Assembly: GCA_041581055.1 (NCBI GenBank)
Contig: JBFGCT010000096.1
Span: 1-15,435 of the forward strand
Length of the DNA: 15,435 bases
Reading direction: 5' to 3'
Source of the DNA: JBFGCT01 sp041581055
GTDB lineage: Bacteria; Actinomycetota; Acidimicrobiia; Acidimicrobiales; Ilumatobacteraceae
Part shown: in pieces, positions 8,021 to 14,632 of the stretch
Layout: each line of letters starts with the position of its first letter
How positions within the stretch are numbered: the stretch's first letter is position 1
The notes under the pieces: model-generated
What the model was told of the DNA's origin: nothing
The model's database searches: none
Seen by the model: only the letters and a program-made list of their open reading frames with translations
Translations under genes and position numbers: made by a program

Positions 8021-10369
8021 GTGCACGTCGCCATCGTCTCGACCTACCCGCCCCGCCAATGCGGGATCGCCACGTTCTCATCCGACCTCTACCACTCGAT
8101 CGTCGACGTCGAGGGCGTCGACGAGGTGTCGGTCATCGCGGTCACCGACGGCAACGACCTCGAGTACCCGCGCCAGGTGGTGACCACCATCCAGAAAGAG
8201 GAGCGGGCCGACTACGTCCGGGCGGCCCGGCTCACCGGCCGGCTGGGCATCGACGTCGTGATGGTCGAGCACGAGTACGGGATCTTCGGCGGGCGCAGCG
8301 GCGACTACCTGCTGTCGCTGGCCGCCGAGTTGCCCGTGCCGTATGTGGTCACACTCCACACGGTGCTCAGCGAACCCGGGCCGCGGGAAGACGCGGTGTT
8401 GCGCGAGCTCTGCCGTCGAGCGGCCTCGGTGCTCGTGTTCACCGACAGCGCGCGACGGCTCGTGGTGTCGTCGGGGGTGGCGCCCGACGAGCGCGTCGTC
8501 GTCGTGCCGCACGGCGCGCCGGCGGAGATCTGCCGGCAGGCGCATCCCGACGGCCCCAAACGGGTGATCCCGATCCGCGGGCAGGCGGGCATCGGGCGAG
8601 CCGACACGGGCGGCCGGTTCGTGCTCTCCACGTTCGGCCTGCTGTCGCCGGGCAAGGGGGTGGAGACGACGATCGAGGCGGTCGCCAAGCTGGTCCCTCG
8701 ACACCCGGAGCTGCTGCTGGTGCTCGCCGGCCGCACCCACCCGGAGGTCGCCAAGCGGGACGGCGAGCAGTACCGCCTCGGGCTCCAGGCGCAGGTGCGC
8801 GAGCTCGACATCGGCGGGCACGTCACGTTCGACGACCGGTTCCTCGGCGTCGGCGACCTCTCGGAACTGCTGGCGGCGACCGACGTGTTCGTCACCGCCT
8901 ACCGCAACGCCGAACAGACCGTGTCGGGCGCGCTGACCTTCGCGGTCGCCGCCGGGTGCCCGGTGGTCTCGACGCCCTACCGGTACGCCAACGACCTGCT
9001 GAGCGCTGGGGCCGGCAAGCTGGTCGGGTTCGACGACTCGGACGCCCTCGCCCAGGCCATCGAGGCGTTCATCGAAGACCCCGAGGATCTGCGGCGTGCC
9101 CGGCGCGCGGCGTGCGCCGTCGGCGCCGCGTTGACGTGGGCGTCGGTGGGCCGGTCGACCGCCGAGATCCTCCGTCGCGCCGCCGACGAGCTCCCACGGC
9201 CGGAGGCGCCGCTGGTGGAGGAGCAACCGCTCCCGCCCCTGCGGTTCGACCACCTGCTGACGCTGGTCGACCCGGTCGGGATCGTGCAGCACGCCAGCGG
9301 GGTGATCCCCGACCGCAGCACCGGCTACTGCGTCGACGACGTGGCGCGGCTGCTCCGGGTCACCGAACACCTCGCGACGCGCACGGCCGGCGAGCGATGG
9401 ACCGAGATCAGCCTGCGGGCGATCGCCTTCCTCGGCCACGCGGCGCGGGCGGCAAGCGGGTCGGCGGACGGGTCCGGGAACGGGTCCGGGAGCGGGTCCG
9501 GGAACCGGTCCGGGAACGGGTCCGGGATGCACAACTTCATGTCCTACGAGCGGCGGTGGATCGACGAGCCGACGGTCGGCGACCACGTCGGGCGGTCGAT
9601 CTGGGCCCTTGGCGACGTGCTCGTCGCCGAGCCCCCGCGATCGATCGCCGAGCCGGCGACCGCGCTCCTCGACCAGCTCTGCGCGGACCTCGCCACGTCG
9701 GCCGCTGTTCCCCCGCGGACCGCGGCCTACGCGATCCTGGGCCTGGCCCCGCTCGTCGACCACCTTCCCCGCCACCGCGACCTCGCGATCGGCCTCACCG
9801 CCCAGCTGATCGACCTGCACGACGCGCACGCGACCGACGACTGGCAGTGGTTCGAGGACGAGCTCACATACGACAACGCCCGCCTGTCCCAAGCGCTGAT
9901 CGTGGCCGGGCGCAGCCTGCCGTCGCCCCGCGCCGCCGAGGTCGGGCTCGCCTCGCTCAGCTGGTACGGCGAGCAGTGCGAGCTCGACGGCTCGCGGCTC
10001 GTGCTCCCGGGGCACCGGGGCCGGCACCGCGGCCACCGGCTGGCCGACGAGGGCGCCGAGCAGCCGCTCGACGCCTCGGCGCTCGTGGAGGCCGAGATCG
10101 AGGCGCTCCGGTCCACGGGCGAGCCAGAGCGCGGGCGCCGGGCGTTCCGGGCGTTCGGCTGGTTCCTCGGGCGCAACCGGCTGGGGGTCCCGCTCTACGA
10201 CGCCTGGTCCGGGGGGTGCCGCGACGGTCTGGAGGCCACCCAGGCGAGCACGAACGAGGGCGCCGAGTCGACGTTGGCCTACTGGAGCGCCCGCCTCGCG
10301 CTGGAAGCCGCCGGCCTCCCGGTCGTCGCCCGCCGGCACGCCGCGAACCACGACCGGCCCGCCGTGTGA
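8021..10369 (+). CDS. Two-domain protein: GT4 glycosyltransferase fused to a C-terminal alpha/alpha (hairpin-type) domain
   Basis: The product has 782 residues. Residues 1 to about 390 form a GT-B glycosyltransferase of family 4: an N-terminal HVAIVSTYPPRQCGIATF segment and the donor-phosphate loop LLSPGKGVE with K212. E298 opens EQTVSGALTF, where the second Glu of the classical E-x7-E motif is replaced by Thr306. Residues from about 405 to 775 form a helical domain with DRSTGYCVDDVAR (431-443) and WQWFEDELTYDN (608-619), the acid- and aromatic-rich motifs of six-hairpin-like domains found on some bacterial GT4 proteins. Donor and acceptor are unknown. There is no signal peptide or membrane segment, so cytoplasmic. 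The neighbouring GH130 gene suggests a mannose-containing product (inference). A Gly/Ser/Asn repeat interrupts the C-terminal domain at residues about 478-503. Its stop overlaps the kinase start. Confidence 0.85.
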   Translation: MHVAIVSTYPPRQCGIATFSSDLYHSIVDVEGVDEVSVIAVTDGNDLEYPRQVVTTIQKEERADYVRAARLTGRLGIDVVMVEHEYGIFGGRSGDYLLSLAAELPVPYVVTLHTVLSEPGPREDAVLRELCRRAASVLVFTDSARRLVVSSGVAPDERVVVVPHGAPAEICRQAHPDGPKRVIPIRGQAGIGRADTGGRFVLSTFGLLSPGKGVETTIEAVAKLVPRHPELLLVLAGRTHPEVAKRDGEQYRLGLQAQVRELDIGGHVTFDDRFLGVGDLSELLAATDVFVTAYRNAEQTVSGALTFAVAAGCPVVSTPYRYANDLLSAGAGKLVGFDDSDALAQAIEAFIEDPEDLRRARRAACAVGAALTWASVGRSTAEILRRAADELPRPEAPLVEEQPLPPLRFDHLLTLVDPVGIVQHASGVIPDRSTGYCVDDVARLLRVTEHLATRTAGERWTEISLRAIAFLGHAARAASGSADGSGNGSGSGSGNRSGNGSGMHNFMSYERRWIDEPTVGDHVGRSIWALGDVLVAEPPRSIAEPATALLDQLCADLATSAAVPPRTAAYAILGLAPLVDHLPRHRDLAIGLTAQLIDLHDAHATDDWQWFEDELTYDNARLSQALIVAGRSLPSPRAAEVGLASLSWYGEQCELDGSRLVLPGHRGRHRGHRLADEGAEQPLDASALVEAEIEALRSTGEPERGRRAFRAFGWFLGRNRLGVPLYDAWSGGCRDGLEATQASTNEGAESTLAYWSARLALEAAGLPVVARRHAANHDRPAV
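9469..9528 (+). repeat. Five 12-bp tandem units encoding a Gly/Ser/Asn linker
   Basis: Units of consensus CGGGTCCGGGAA start at 9469, 9481, 9493, 9505 and 9517. They differ only at single positions (GAG in unit 2, CCGG in unit 4, GAT in unit 5). Because 12 is a multiple of three, copy number can change without breaking the frame. The repeat encodes alternating Gly-Ser-Gly-Asn between two conserved helices of the C-terminal domain, just before MHNFMSYERRW. Confidence 0.9.
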
Positions 10370-11865
10370 CCGCCCGGACGGAGAGCCCGCCGTCCGGTTT
10401 GCCGGAGGTGGCCGGCGGGTACAGCTCACGCGTGTCCCGCGTGCTGTCGAACCGGTACCTGATCGGTTCCCTGATCGGCTCTGGGGGCTCGGCGCGCGTC
10501 TACGAGGGTCGCGATCTGGTCCTCGACCGGCCCGTCGCGGTGAAGATGCTGAACAGCGACGCCGCGGCGTCCAACGACCCAGCCGGACGCGACCGCTTCC
10601 TCGGTGAGGCGAAGTCGGCGGCCTGCTTCAACCACATCGGCTCCGTCGCCATCTTCGACGCCGGCGAGTCGGACGGGGAGCTCTTCATCGTGATGGAGTT
10701 GGTGGACGGCACGTCCGTCGCCCGCCTCATCGCGACGGACGGGCCGATGCCAGAGGCCGAGGTCGTGCGGATCGGGACGCAGCTACTCGAAGCGCTCGGC
10801 ACCGCCCACGCCGCCGGGCTCGTCCACCGCGACGTCAAGCCGGCGAACGTGCTCGTCGACCGCAAGGGCAATGTCAAGCTCGCCGACTTCGGGATCGCCA
10901 AGCGGTTCGACGCGCTCGCCGAGTCGCTCACGACCGACGGCATGGTCGTCGGCTCTCCTCGTTACCTGGCCCCCGAGCAGGCGGCCGGGCGAGCGGTCAC
11001 GCCGGCGGCCGACCAGTACGCGGTCGGCGTGCTGCTGTACGAGATGTTGGCCGGAACGCGTCCGCCGGCGCCCGCGGCCTCCGACGCGGTCGGCCCCGAT
11101 GTGCGAGCCGAACGCCCCGACGTCTCGGATGCGGTGGCGACGGCGATCTCCCGCGCGCTCGCCCCGTGCCCCGAGCGCCGTTTCTCGTCGGCGATGGAGC
11201 TGGCGGCGAGCCTGCGGGCCGCGAACACGGCGACGGCGCTGGCGCCGGCCGGGCTCGGACATTCGGCCAGCGGGGCCACGACCACCCAGGCCATCCGCGC
11301 CGGGGCCGATGCCGGCGCCGCGACCGCCGTGATGCCGAGGGTCGTCGAGCCGCCGCCGGACGCACCGCCGACGCACGAACCGGCACCGGTGGCTCCGACG
11401 CCCCCCTCCCGCCCGGCGCCGGCCGGGCGCCGAAGCCGTCCGTGGTGGATGCTCGCGGTAGCGGTCGCCGTCGTCCTCGTCGTCGGCCTCGCCACCCTTG
11501 CGTCGTCGCGCGATCCGTCGATCTCTCGATCGGGGTCGCCGGCGGGCGAGCAACCTGCCGTCACCGAGAGCCCGTCGTTCCCGACCACGCCGCCGGGAAC
11601 CGAGCTGATCCCCGGGTTCCCGTCGACCGACGACATCGAGGTGTTCATCGCCCAACTGCGCGACGGCCGAGATGTCGTCGGGAAGCAGTCGAAGAAGCTC
11701 GGCGACGGACTGCGGAAGGCGCTCGACGCCGACGGCGAGGCGCGCGCCGAGCGGGCGGCGCGACTTGCCGAGGACCTGCGGGAGTGGGTCGACGAGGGCG
11801 ACATCGACCCGACCGTCGCCGGCCGGGCGTTCGAGTTCCTCGCCCTGCTCGGCGCCCCGACCTGA
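10366..11865 (+). CDS. Membrane-anchored Ser/Thr protein kinase (PknB-like catalytic domain, no PASTA repeats)
   Basis: 499 residues. The Hanks-type kinase domain spans about 29-285: glycine loop GSGGSARVY (38-46), VAVK with K60, HRDVKPAN with catalytic D156, DFG (174-176), and an activation segment with T189, T190 and S197 before APE (202-204). An Ala/Pro-rich linker (about 290-358) leads to one transmembrane helix (360-380). The roughly 118-residue C-terminal tail, predicted outside, is a Pro/Thr-rich spacer plus a charged helical domain (QLRDGRDVVGKQSKKL onward); it is not PASTA. GTG 10366 is chosen because it overlaps the glycosyltransferase stop as GTGA. In-frame GTGs at 10408, 10432 and 10441 are alternatives; 10441 would start three codons before the kinase fold. 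Coupling hints that it phosphorylates the glycan machinery or a co-regulated target (inference). Confidence 0.88.
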   Translation: MTARTESPPSGLPEVAGGYSSRVSRVLSNRYLIGSLIGSGGSARVYEGRDLVLDRPVAVKMLNSDAAASNDPAGRDRFLGEAKSAACFNHIGSVAIFDAGESDGELFIVMELVDGTSVARLIATDGPMPEAEVVRIGTQLLEALGTAHAAGLVHRDVKPANVLVDRKGNVKLADFGIAKRFDALAESLTTDGMVVGSPRYLAPEQAAGRAVTPAADQYAVGVLLYEMLAGTRPPAPAASDAVGPDVRAERPDVSDAVATAISRALAPCPERRFSSAMELAASLRAANTATALAPAGLGHSASGATTTQAIRAGADAGAATAVMPRVVEPPPDAPPTHEPAPVAPTPPSRPAPAGRRSRPWWMLAVAVAVVLVVGLATLASSRDPSISRSGSPAGEQPAVTESPSFPTTPPGTELIPGFPSTDDIEVFIAQLRDGRDVVGKQSKKLGDGLRKALDADGEARAERAARLAEDLREWVDEGDIDPTVAGRAFEFLALLGAPT

Positions 11866-11886
11866 CCGTTGTGCCACCATGCGGTG

Positions 11887-12861
11887 ATGGCAGCGCTGCG
11901 GTTCGGTGTGTTCGTCCCCCAGGGGTGGAAGATGGAGTTGGCGTCGATCGCCGACCCTGTCGACAAATGGCAGAAGGCCGTCGACATCGCCGTGCTGGCC
12001 GAAGAGCTCGGGTACGACTCGCTCTGGGTCTACGACCACTTCCACAACGTTCCCCAGCCGGCGCACGAGACGATGTTCGAATGCTGGACGACGCTCGCCG
12101 CGGTCAGCCAGCGCACGAGCCGGATCATGCTCGGCCAGATGGTCGGGTGCGCGCCGTACCGGGAGCCGTCGCTGCTGGCGAAGATCACGTCGAACCTCGA
12201 CGTGATGTCGGGCGGCCGGTTGATCTGGGGGATCGGCGCCGGCTGGTACGAACACGAGTTCAAGGGATACGGCTACGAGTTCCCGCCGCCGGCGGAGCGG
12301 ATCCGGATGTTGCGTGAGACGGTCGAGATCGTGATGGCGATGTGGGCCGAGCCCGATGTCTCCTACGACGGCCGCCACTACCGGCTCGACGGCGCGCAAT
12401 GCGATCCGAAGCCGGTGCAGTCGCCGCGCCCGCAGGTGCTGATCGGGGGAGGCGGCGAGCAGCTGACCCTGCGGGTCGTCGCCCGGCTCGCCGACGCGTC
12501 GAACTTCGGCGGGAAGCCGCACGAGTTCGAGCACAAGTGCGACGTGCTGCGGGCGCACTGCGCCGACGTCGGGCGCGACTACGACGAGATCCAGAAGACG
12601 TGGTCGCCGGAGGTGTTCATCCGCGAGTCGGAGCGGGAGATCGTCGACGGCGGGACGCGCAGCTTCTACGGCGAGCCGTACGAGTCGTGGCACGCGGGGA
12701 ATCTCGTGGGGACGCCGGAACAGGTGGCGGAGAAGGTGCAGGCATACATCGACCTCGGCTGCACGGGCTTCTACCCATGGTGCTCTGACTACCCCGACAC
12801 CGAGACGATGCGGCTCCTCGCCGAGCGCGTCATCCCGCACGTCCGCGCCGCGAACTCCTGA
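11887..12861 (+). CDS. LLM-class F420-dependent oxidoreductase, Rv1855c-type (TIGR03560-like)
   Basis: 324 residues, a normal length for bacterial luciferase-like monooxygenase/F420 oxidoreductases, with a single TIM-barrel fold. Visible family motifs: RFGVFVPQGW at the N-terminus, LWVYDHFHNVP (46-56), LGQMVGCAPYR (82-92), GGRLIWGIGAGWYEHEF (109-125) and IGGGGEQLTLR (186-196). These match what I recall of the Rv1855c subfamily, whose members are expected to bind cofactor F420; the physiological substrate is unknown. ATG 11887 is chosen because it begins directly at the barrel's first strand; GTG 11884 and GTG 11869 are in-frame alternatives. No clear Shine-Dalgarno is present. The gap from the kinase gene is only 21 bases, so read-through is possible, but a shared function is not apparent. 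Cytoplasmic. Confidence 0.85.
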   Translation: MAALRFGVFVPQGWKMELASIADPVDKWQKAVDIAVLAEELGYDSLWVYDHFHNVPQPAHETMFECWTTLAAVSQRTSRIMLGQMVGCAPYREPSLLAKITSNLDVMSGGRLIWGIGAGWYEHEFKGYGYEFPPPAERIRMLRETVEIVMAMWAEPDVSYDGRHYRLDGAQCDPKPVQSPRPQVLIGGGGEQLTLRVVARLADASNFGGKPHEFEHKCDVLRAHCADVGRDYDEIQKTWSPEVFIRESEREIVDGGTRSFYGEPYESWHAGNLVGTPEQVAEKVQAYIDLGCTGFYPWCSDYPDTETMRLLAERVIPHVRAANS

Positions 12862-12896
12862 GCGGCGCGGCGACGCTGAGGCCGGTCGTCAGCGGA

Positions 12897-12942
12897 CCGC
12901 CACCGCTCGGTCGGGGGGACGGGGCTCGGGGCTCGGTGGCGG
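12897..12942 (+). terminator. Possible hairpin terminator after the oxidoreductase gene
   Basis: CCGCCACCG (12897-12905) pairs perfectly with CGGTGGCGG (12934-12942) around a G-rich loop of 28 bases, starting 35 bases after the stop codon. There is no T-run, so it could only act as a factor-assisted or structural terminator. It overlaps a G-run cluster. Confidence 0.35.
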
Positions 12943-12964
12943 GGTGCGCGTCGTCGCCGCCCTC

Positions 12965-12970
12965 TATGCT
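12965..12970 (+). promoter_or_regulatory. Possible -10 element of the AIM24 gene
   Basis: TATGCT fits the TANNNT form of actinobacterial -10 elements and would place the transcript start about 34 bases before the ATG. No convincing -35 element is seen; the upstream DNA is instead a run of G tracts. Confidence 0.35.
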
Positions 12971-13001
12971 CCGGTCGTTCCACCACCGTGTTTCGCCAGT
13001 T

Positions 13002-13006
13002 GGAGG
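13002..13006 (+). promoter_or_regulatory. Ribosome binding site of the AIM24 gene
   Basis: GGAGG lies four bases before ATG 13011. The spacing is slightly short, but it is the only strong site and supports this start. Confidence 0.55.
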
Positions 13007-13010
13007 TTGC

Positions 13011-13688
13011 ATGAGGACCGAGATCAGCTTCAGCCCGGCGTTCGCCATGGCGACCGTCCACATCGACAGCGGCGAGTCGCTCCGCGCTGAGGCGGGGGCG
13101 ATGATGGCGATGTCGCCGTCGGTCGAGATCAAGACCAGCACTCAGGGCGGCGTGCTCAAGGGGCTGCGCCGATCGGTGCTCGGCGGGGAGTCGTTCTTCA
13201 TGAACACGTTCACCGCGACCGGGCCCGACGCGCACGTCGTCCTCGCCCCGTCGCTCCCCGGCGACATCATCACCTGGCCGCTCAGCGGGAACACGGTGTA
13301 CCTCCAGTCCGGCTCGTACCTCGCCTCGCCGTCGTCGATCGAGGTCGACAGCAAGTGGGGAGGGGCGAAGACGTTCTTCAGCAAGGAGGGCCTGTTCATG
13401 CTGAAGTGCTCCGGCGTCGGCGACCTCGTCGTGTCCAGCTACGGCGCGATACAGGCGATCGACCTCGGCGCCGGGCAGAGCTACACCGTCGACACCGGCC
13501 ACATGGTCGGCTGGGACGAGGGCGTCGGCTACGAGGTGAAGAAGGTCGGCAACTGGAAGTCGACCGTGCTCGGCGGCGAAGGCCTCGTCGTCCGGCTGAC
13601 CGGGCCCGGCCGCGTCTACATGCAGACCCGGAGCCCCGAGAACTTCATCGACTGGCTCGTCCCCAAGCTGCCCAGCCAACGCTCCTAA
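13011..13688 (+). CDS. AIM24 family protein (TIGR00266-like)
   Basis: 225 residues, the normal length for this family of beta-rich proteins. Recognised by GESLRAEAGAMMAMSPSVEI near the N-terminus, GGVLKGLRRSVLGGESFF (46-63), a central FFSKEGLFMLKCSGVGDLVV stretch, and TVDTGHMVGWDEGVGYEV toward the C-terminus. Bacterial members have no firmly established biochemical function; the family name comes from a yeast mitochondrial biogenesis protein. There is no signal peptide or membrane helix, so probably cytoplasmic. The gene appears to have its own promoter and is followed after ten bases by the large GGTGAGA palindrome, so it is likely a single-gene transcription unit. Confidence 0.88.
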   Translation: MRTEISFSPAFAMATVHIDSGESLRAEAGAMMAMSPSVEIKTSTQGGVLKGLRRSVLGGESFFMNTFTATGPDAHVVLAPSLPGDIITWPLSGNTVYLQSGSYLASPSSIEVDSKWGGAKTFFSKEGLFMLKCSGVGDLVVSSYGAIQAIDLGAGQSYTVDTGHMVGWDEGVGYEVKKVGNWKSTVLGGEGLVVRLTGPGRVYMQTRSPENFIDWLVPKLPSQRS

Positions 13689-13697
13689 CGCTCGCCA

Positions 13698-13802
13698 GCG
13701 GTGAGAGGTGAGACCTACAGGTCACCCTGGATCTCACCGGAAGGTCGGCCAACCCCACAACGGTGAGATTTGGGTCGGACAGGTGGTCTCACCTCTCACC
13801 GC
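13698..13802 (+). repeat. 105-base imperfect palindrome made of six GGTGAGA heptamers
   Basis: An 18-base arm, GCGGTGAGAGGTGAGACC (13698-13715), is perfectly complementary to 13785-13802. On the same axis (13750) inner arms 13726-13739 and 13761-13774 pair over 14 positions, three of them G-U wobbles that only pair in + strand RNA. GGTGAGA occurs at 13700, 13707 and 13762, and its complement at 13732, 13787 and 13794. It begins ten bases after the AIM24 stop and lacks a T-run. Candidates: structural terminator, small RNA, MITE-like palindrome, or a multi-site operator. Confidence 0.85.
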
Positions 13803-13968
13803 AACAGGGGAACCCGGGACGCGTTTCGGGCCCGTGAGGATGTCGCCCGTCGCGGGGCGAGGCTTGGATCAGTCGACCGATGCGGCCCGTAGACCGCTTC
13901 GGCGCTGGATCCCTGTTGGACACCTCACGGACCCACCAGCATGGTCGCGCTTTGGCCGCCCGATTTCA
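13803..13968. other. Non-coding stretch with one long-range inverted repeat
   Basis: This is the middle of the 359-base gap between AIM24 and the next gene (13689-14047). I see no convincing gene. GGGCCCGTGAGG (13828-13839) and CCTCACGGACCC (13923-13934) are complementary at 11 of 12 positions across 83 bases, which might close a structured transcript. In a GC-rich gap such a match could also arise by chance. Confidence 0.4.
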
Positions 13969-13988
13969 AGGGGGACTTTGGTCCCGAC
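13969..13988 (+). promoter_or_regulatory. Candidate DevR/DosR-type operator (dormancy box)
   Basis: AGGGGGACTTTGGTCCCGAC matches the published 20-base mycobacterial DosR/DevR consensus TTSGGGACTWWAGTCCCSAA at 16 positions, including the whole GGGACT half and the whole GTCCC half. It contains the perfect dyad GGGAC-TTTG-GTCCC. It lies 45 bases upstream of a candidate -10 and 59 bases upstream of the start of the next gene, a suitable position for an activator. Confidence 0.5.
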
Positions 13989-14033
13989 TACCGAGAGCGA
14001 CCCCACGATCGCGATGATCGCCCGCCGAGTCGG

Positions 14034-14039
14034 TACATT
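14034..14039 (+). promoter_or_regulatory. Candidate -10 element giving a leaderless transcript
   Basis: TACATT fits TANNNT and ends eight bases before ATG 14048, so transcription would begin at or next to the start codon. No Shine-Dalgarno precedes this ATG, consistent with leaderless translation, which is common in actinobacteria. Confidence 0.5.
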
Positions 14040-14047
14040 CCCCGGCG

Positions 14048-14509
14048 ATGAACCGCCGGGTGATCGCCGCGCTGATCGGGGTGTTCGCCGTCGGCGCGCT
14101 CATCGGCGTGGTCATCGCGCTGGCGACCCAGGACTCGAACGACTCGGCGCCGACGCCGTCGTCGTCGGAGGAGGACTGTGCGGCGGCGCGGGCGGTCGTC
14201 GCCGCGGCGAACGACAGCATCGCCGACATCAACGCCGCCGACTCCGTTGCCGACGCCAGCTTCTTCGCCGCCGTCCTCGCCGAGCAGCGGACGATCACCT
14301 TCGCCATGGACGCTGAGCCGACGTGTTTCGCCCTCGCCGAGCGGGCGTCCGCCGAAGGGCTGCTCGACGGTATCCGGGCCCTCGTCGCCGTCGCCGAACT
14401 CAACCCGGGCGGCCCGGTCGCCGTGCCGGTGCCCGACATCGGTGACGTGCAGGCGCCCGAGCCGGACGAGGCGCCGCCGGCAGCACCGCCGACGACGCTC
14501 GACGAATGA
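14048..14509 (+). CDS. Small membrane-anchored or secreted hypothetical protein
   Basis: 153 residues, family not recognised. A basic MNRR start is followed by one hydrophobic helix (about residues 5-26, VIAALIGVFAVGALIGVVIALA), either a signal anchor or an uncleaved signal peptide. Then comes a Ser/Asp/Pro linker, an Ala-rich helical core (about 44-125) holding exactly two cysteines (C44 and C93) that could form a disulfide outside the membrane, and an acidic Pro-rich tail (PEPDEAPPAAPPTTLDE). No catalytic motif is visible. The start is fixed by the hydrophobic N-terminus and the -10 directly upstream. The candidate DevR-type box upstream suggests induction by hypoxia, nitric oxide or slow growth (inference). 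Codon bias is like that of its neighbours. Confidence 0.7.
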   Translation: MNRRVIAALIGVFAVGALIGVVIALATQDSNDSAPTPSSSEEDCAAARAVVAAANDSIADINAADSVADASFFAAVLAEQRTITFAMDAEPTCFALAERASAEGLLDGIRALVAVAELNPGGPVAVPVPDIGDVQAPEPDEAPPAAPPTTLDE

Positions 14510-14562
14510 GTTCGCGGGCCGGAGCACGGCGGTTTTGGCGGGCATGCTCGAATGAGGTCGTG

Positions 14563-14568
14563 TAAGGT
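14563..14568 (+). promoter_or_regulatory. Possible -10 element of the last small gene
   Basis: TAAGGT fits TANNNT and would give a leader of about 58 bases before ATG 14633. No good -35 at standard spacing is visible. Confidence 0.35.
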
Positions 14569-14619
14569 GCCCCCGCGGCACCGGAACGCGAACCGGGTGC
14601 AGAGTTCAGGGCCCGATAC

Positions 14620-14626
14620 GGGGAGG
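14620..14626 (+). promoter_or_regulatory. Ribosome binding site deciding the start at 14633
   Basis: GGGGAGG lies six bases before ATG 14633. An out-of-frame ATG at 14628 opens only ATG-AAA-TGA, so it does not compete as a gene; its TGA overlaps the real ATG. The upstream in-frame ATG at 14552 lacks a site and would lie upstream of the candidate promoter. Confidence 0.65.
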
Positions 14627-14632
14627 CATGAA

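Noticed and set aside
7981..10365. Upstream extension of the kinase frame through the glycosyltransferase gene
   Set aside because: The same frame stays open, but the extra sequence is Arg/Pro/Ala-rich nonsense; the kinase fold starts near 10450 and the GTG at 10366 is the natural start.
8078..10429. Minus-strand open frame of about 780 codons opposite the glycosyltransferase
   Set aside because: The composition is that of a shadow frame and the + strand carries unmistakable GT4 motifs.
10783..12840. Minus-strand open frame opposite the kinase and oxidoreductase
   Set aside because: It spans two well-supported + strand genes and shows no domain motif.
13698..13802. Rho-independent terminator of standard type
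   Set aside because: No T-run follows the stem and the hairpin is far larger than a normal terminator; a structural role remains possible.
13816..13833. Second DevR-like box at GGGACGCGTTTCGGGCCC
   Set aside because: The half-sites are too far apart and the right half does not read GTCCC.
13803..14047. tRNA or other classic RNA gene in the gap
   Set aside because: No T-loop-like GTTCGANNC segment with matching acceptor arms was found.
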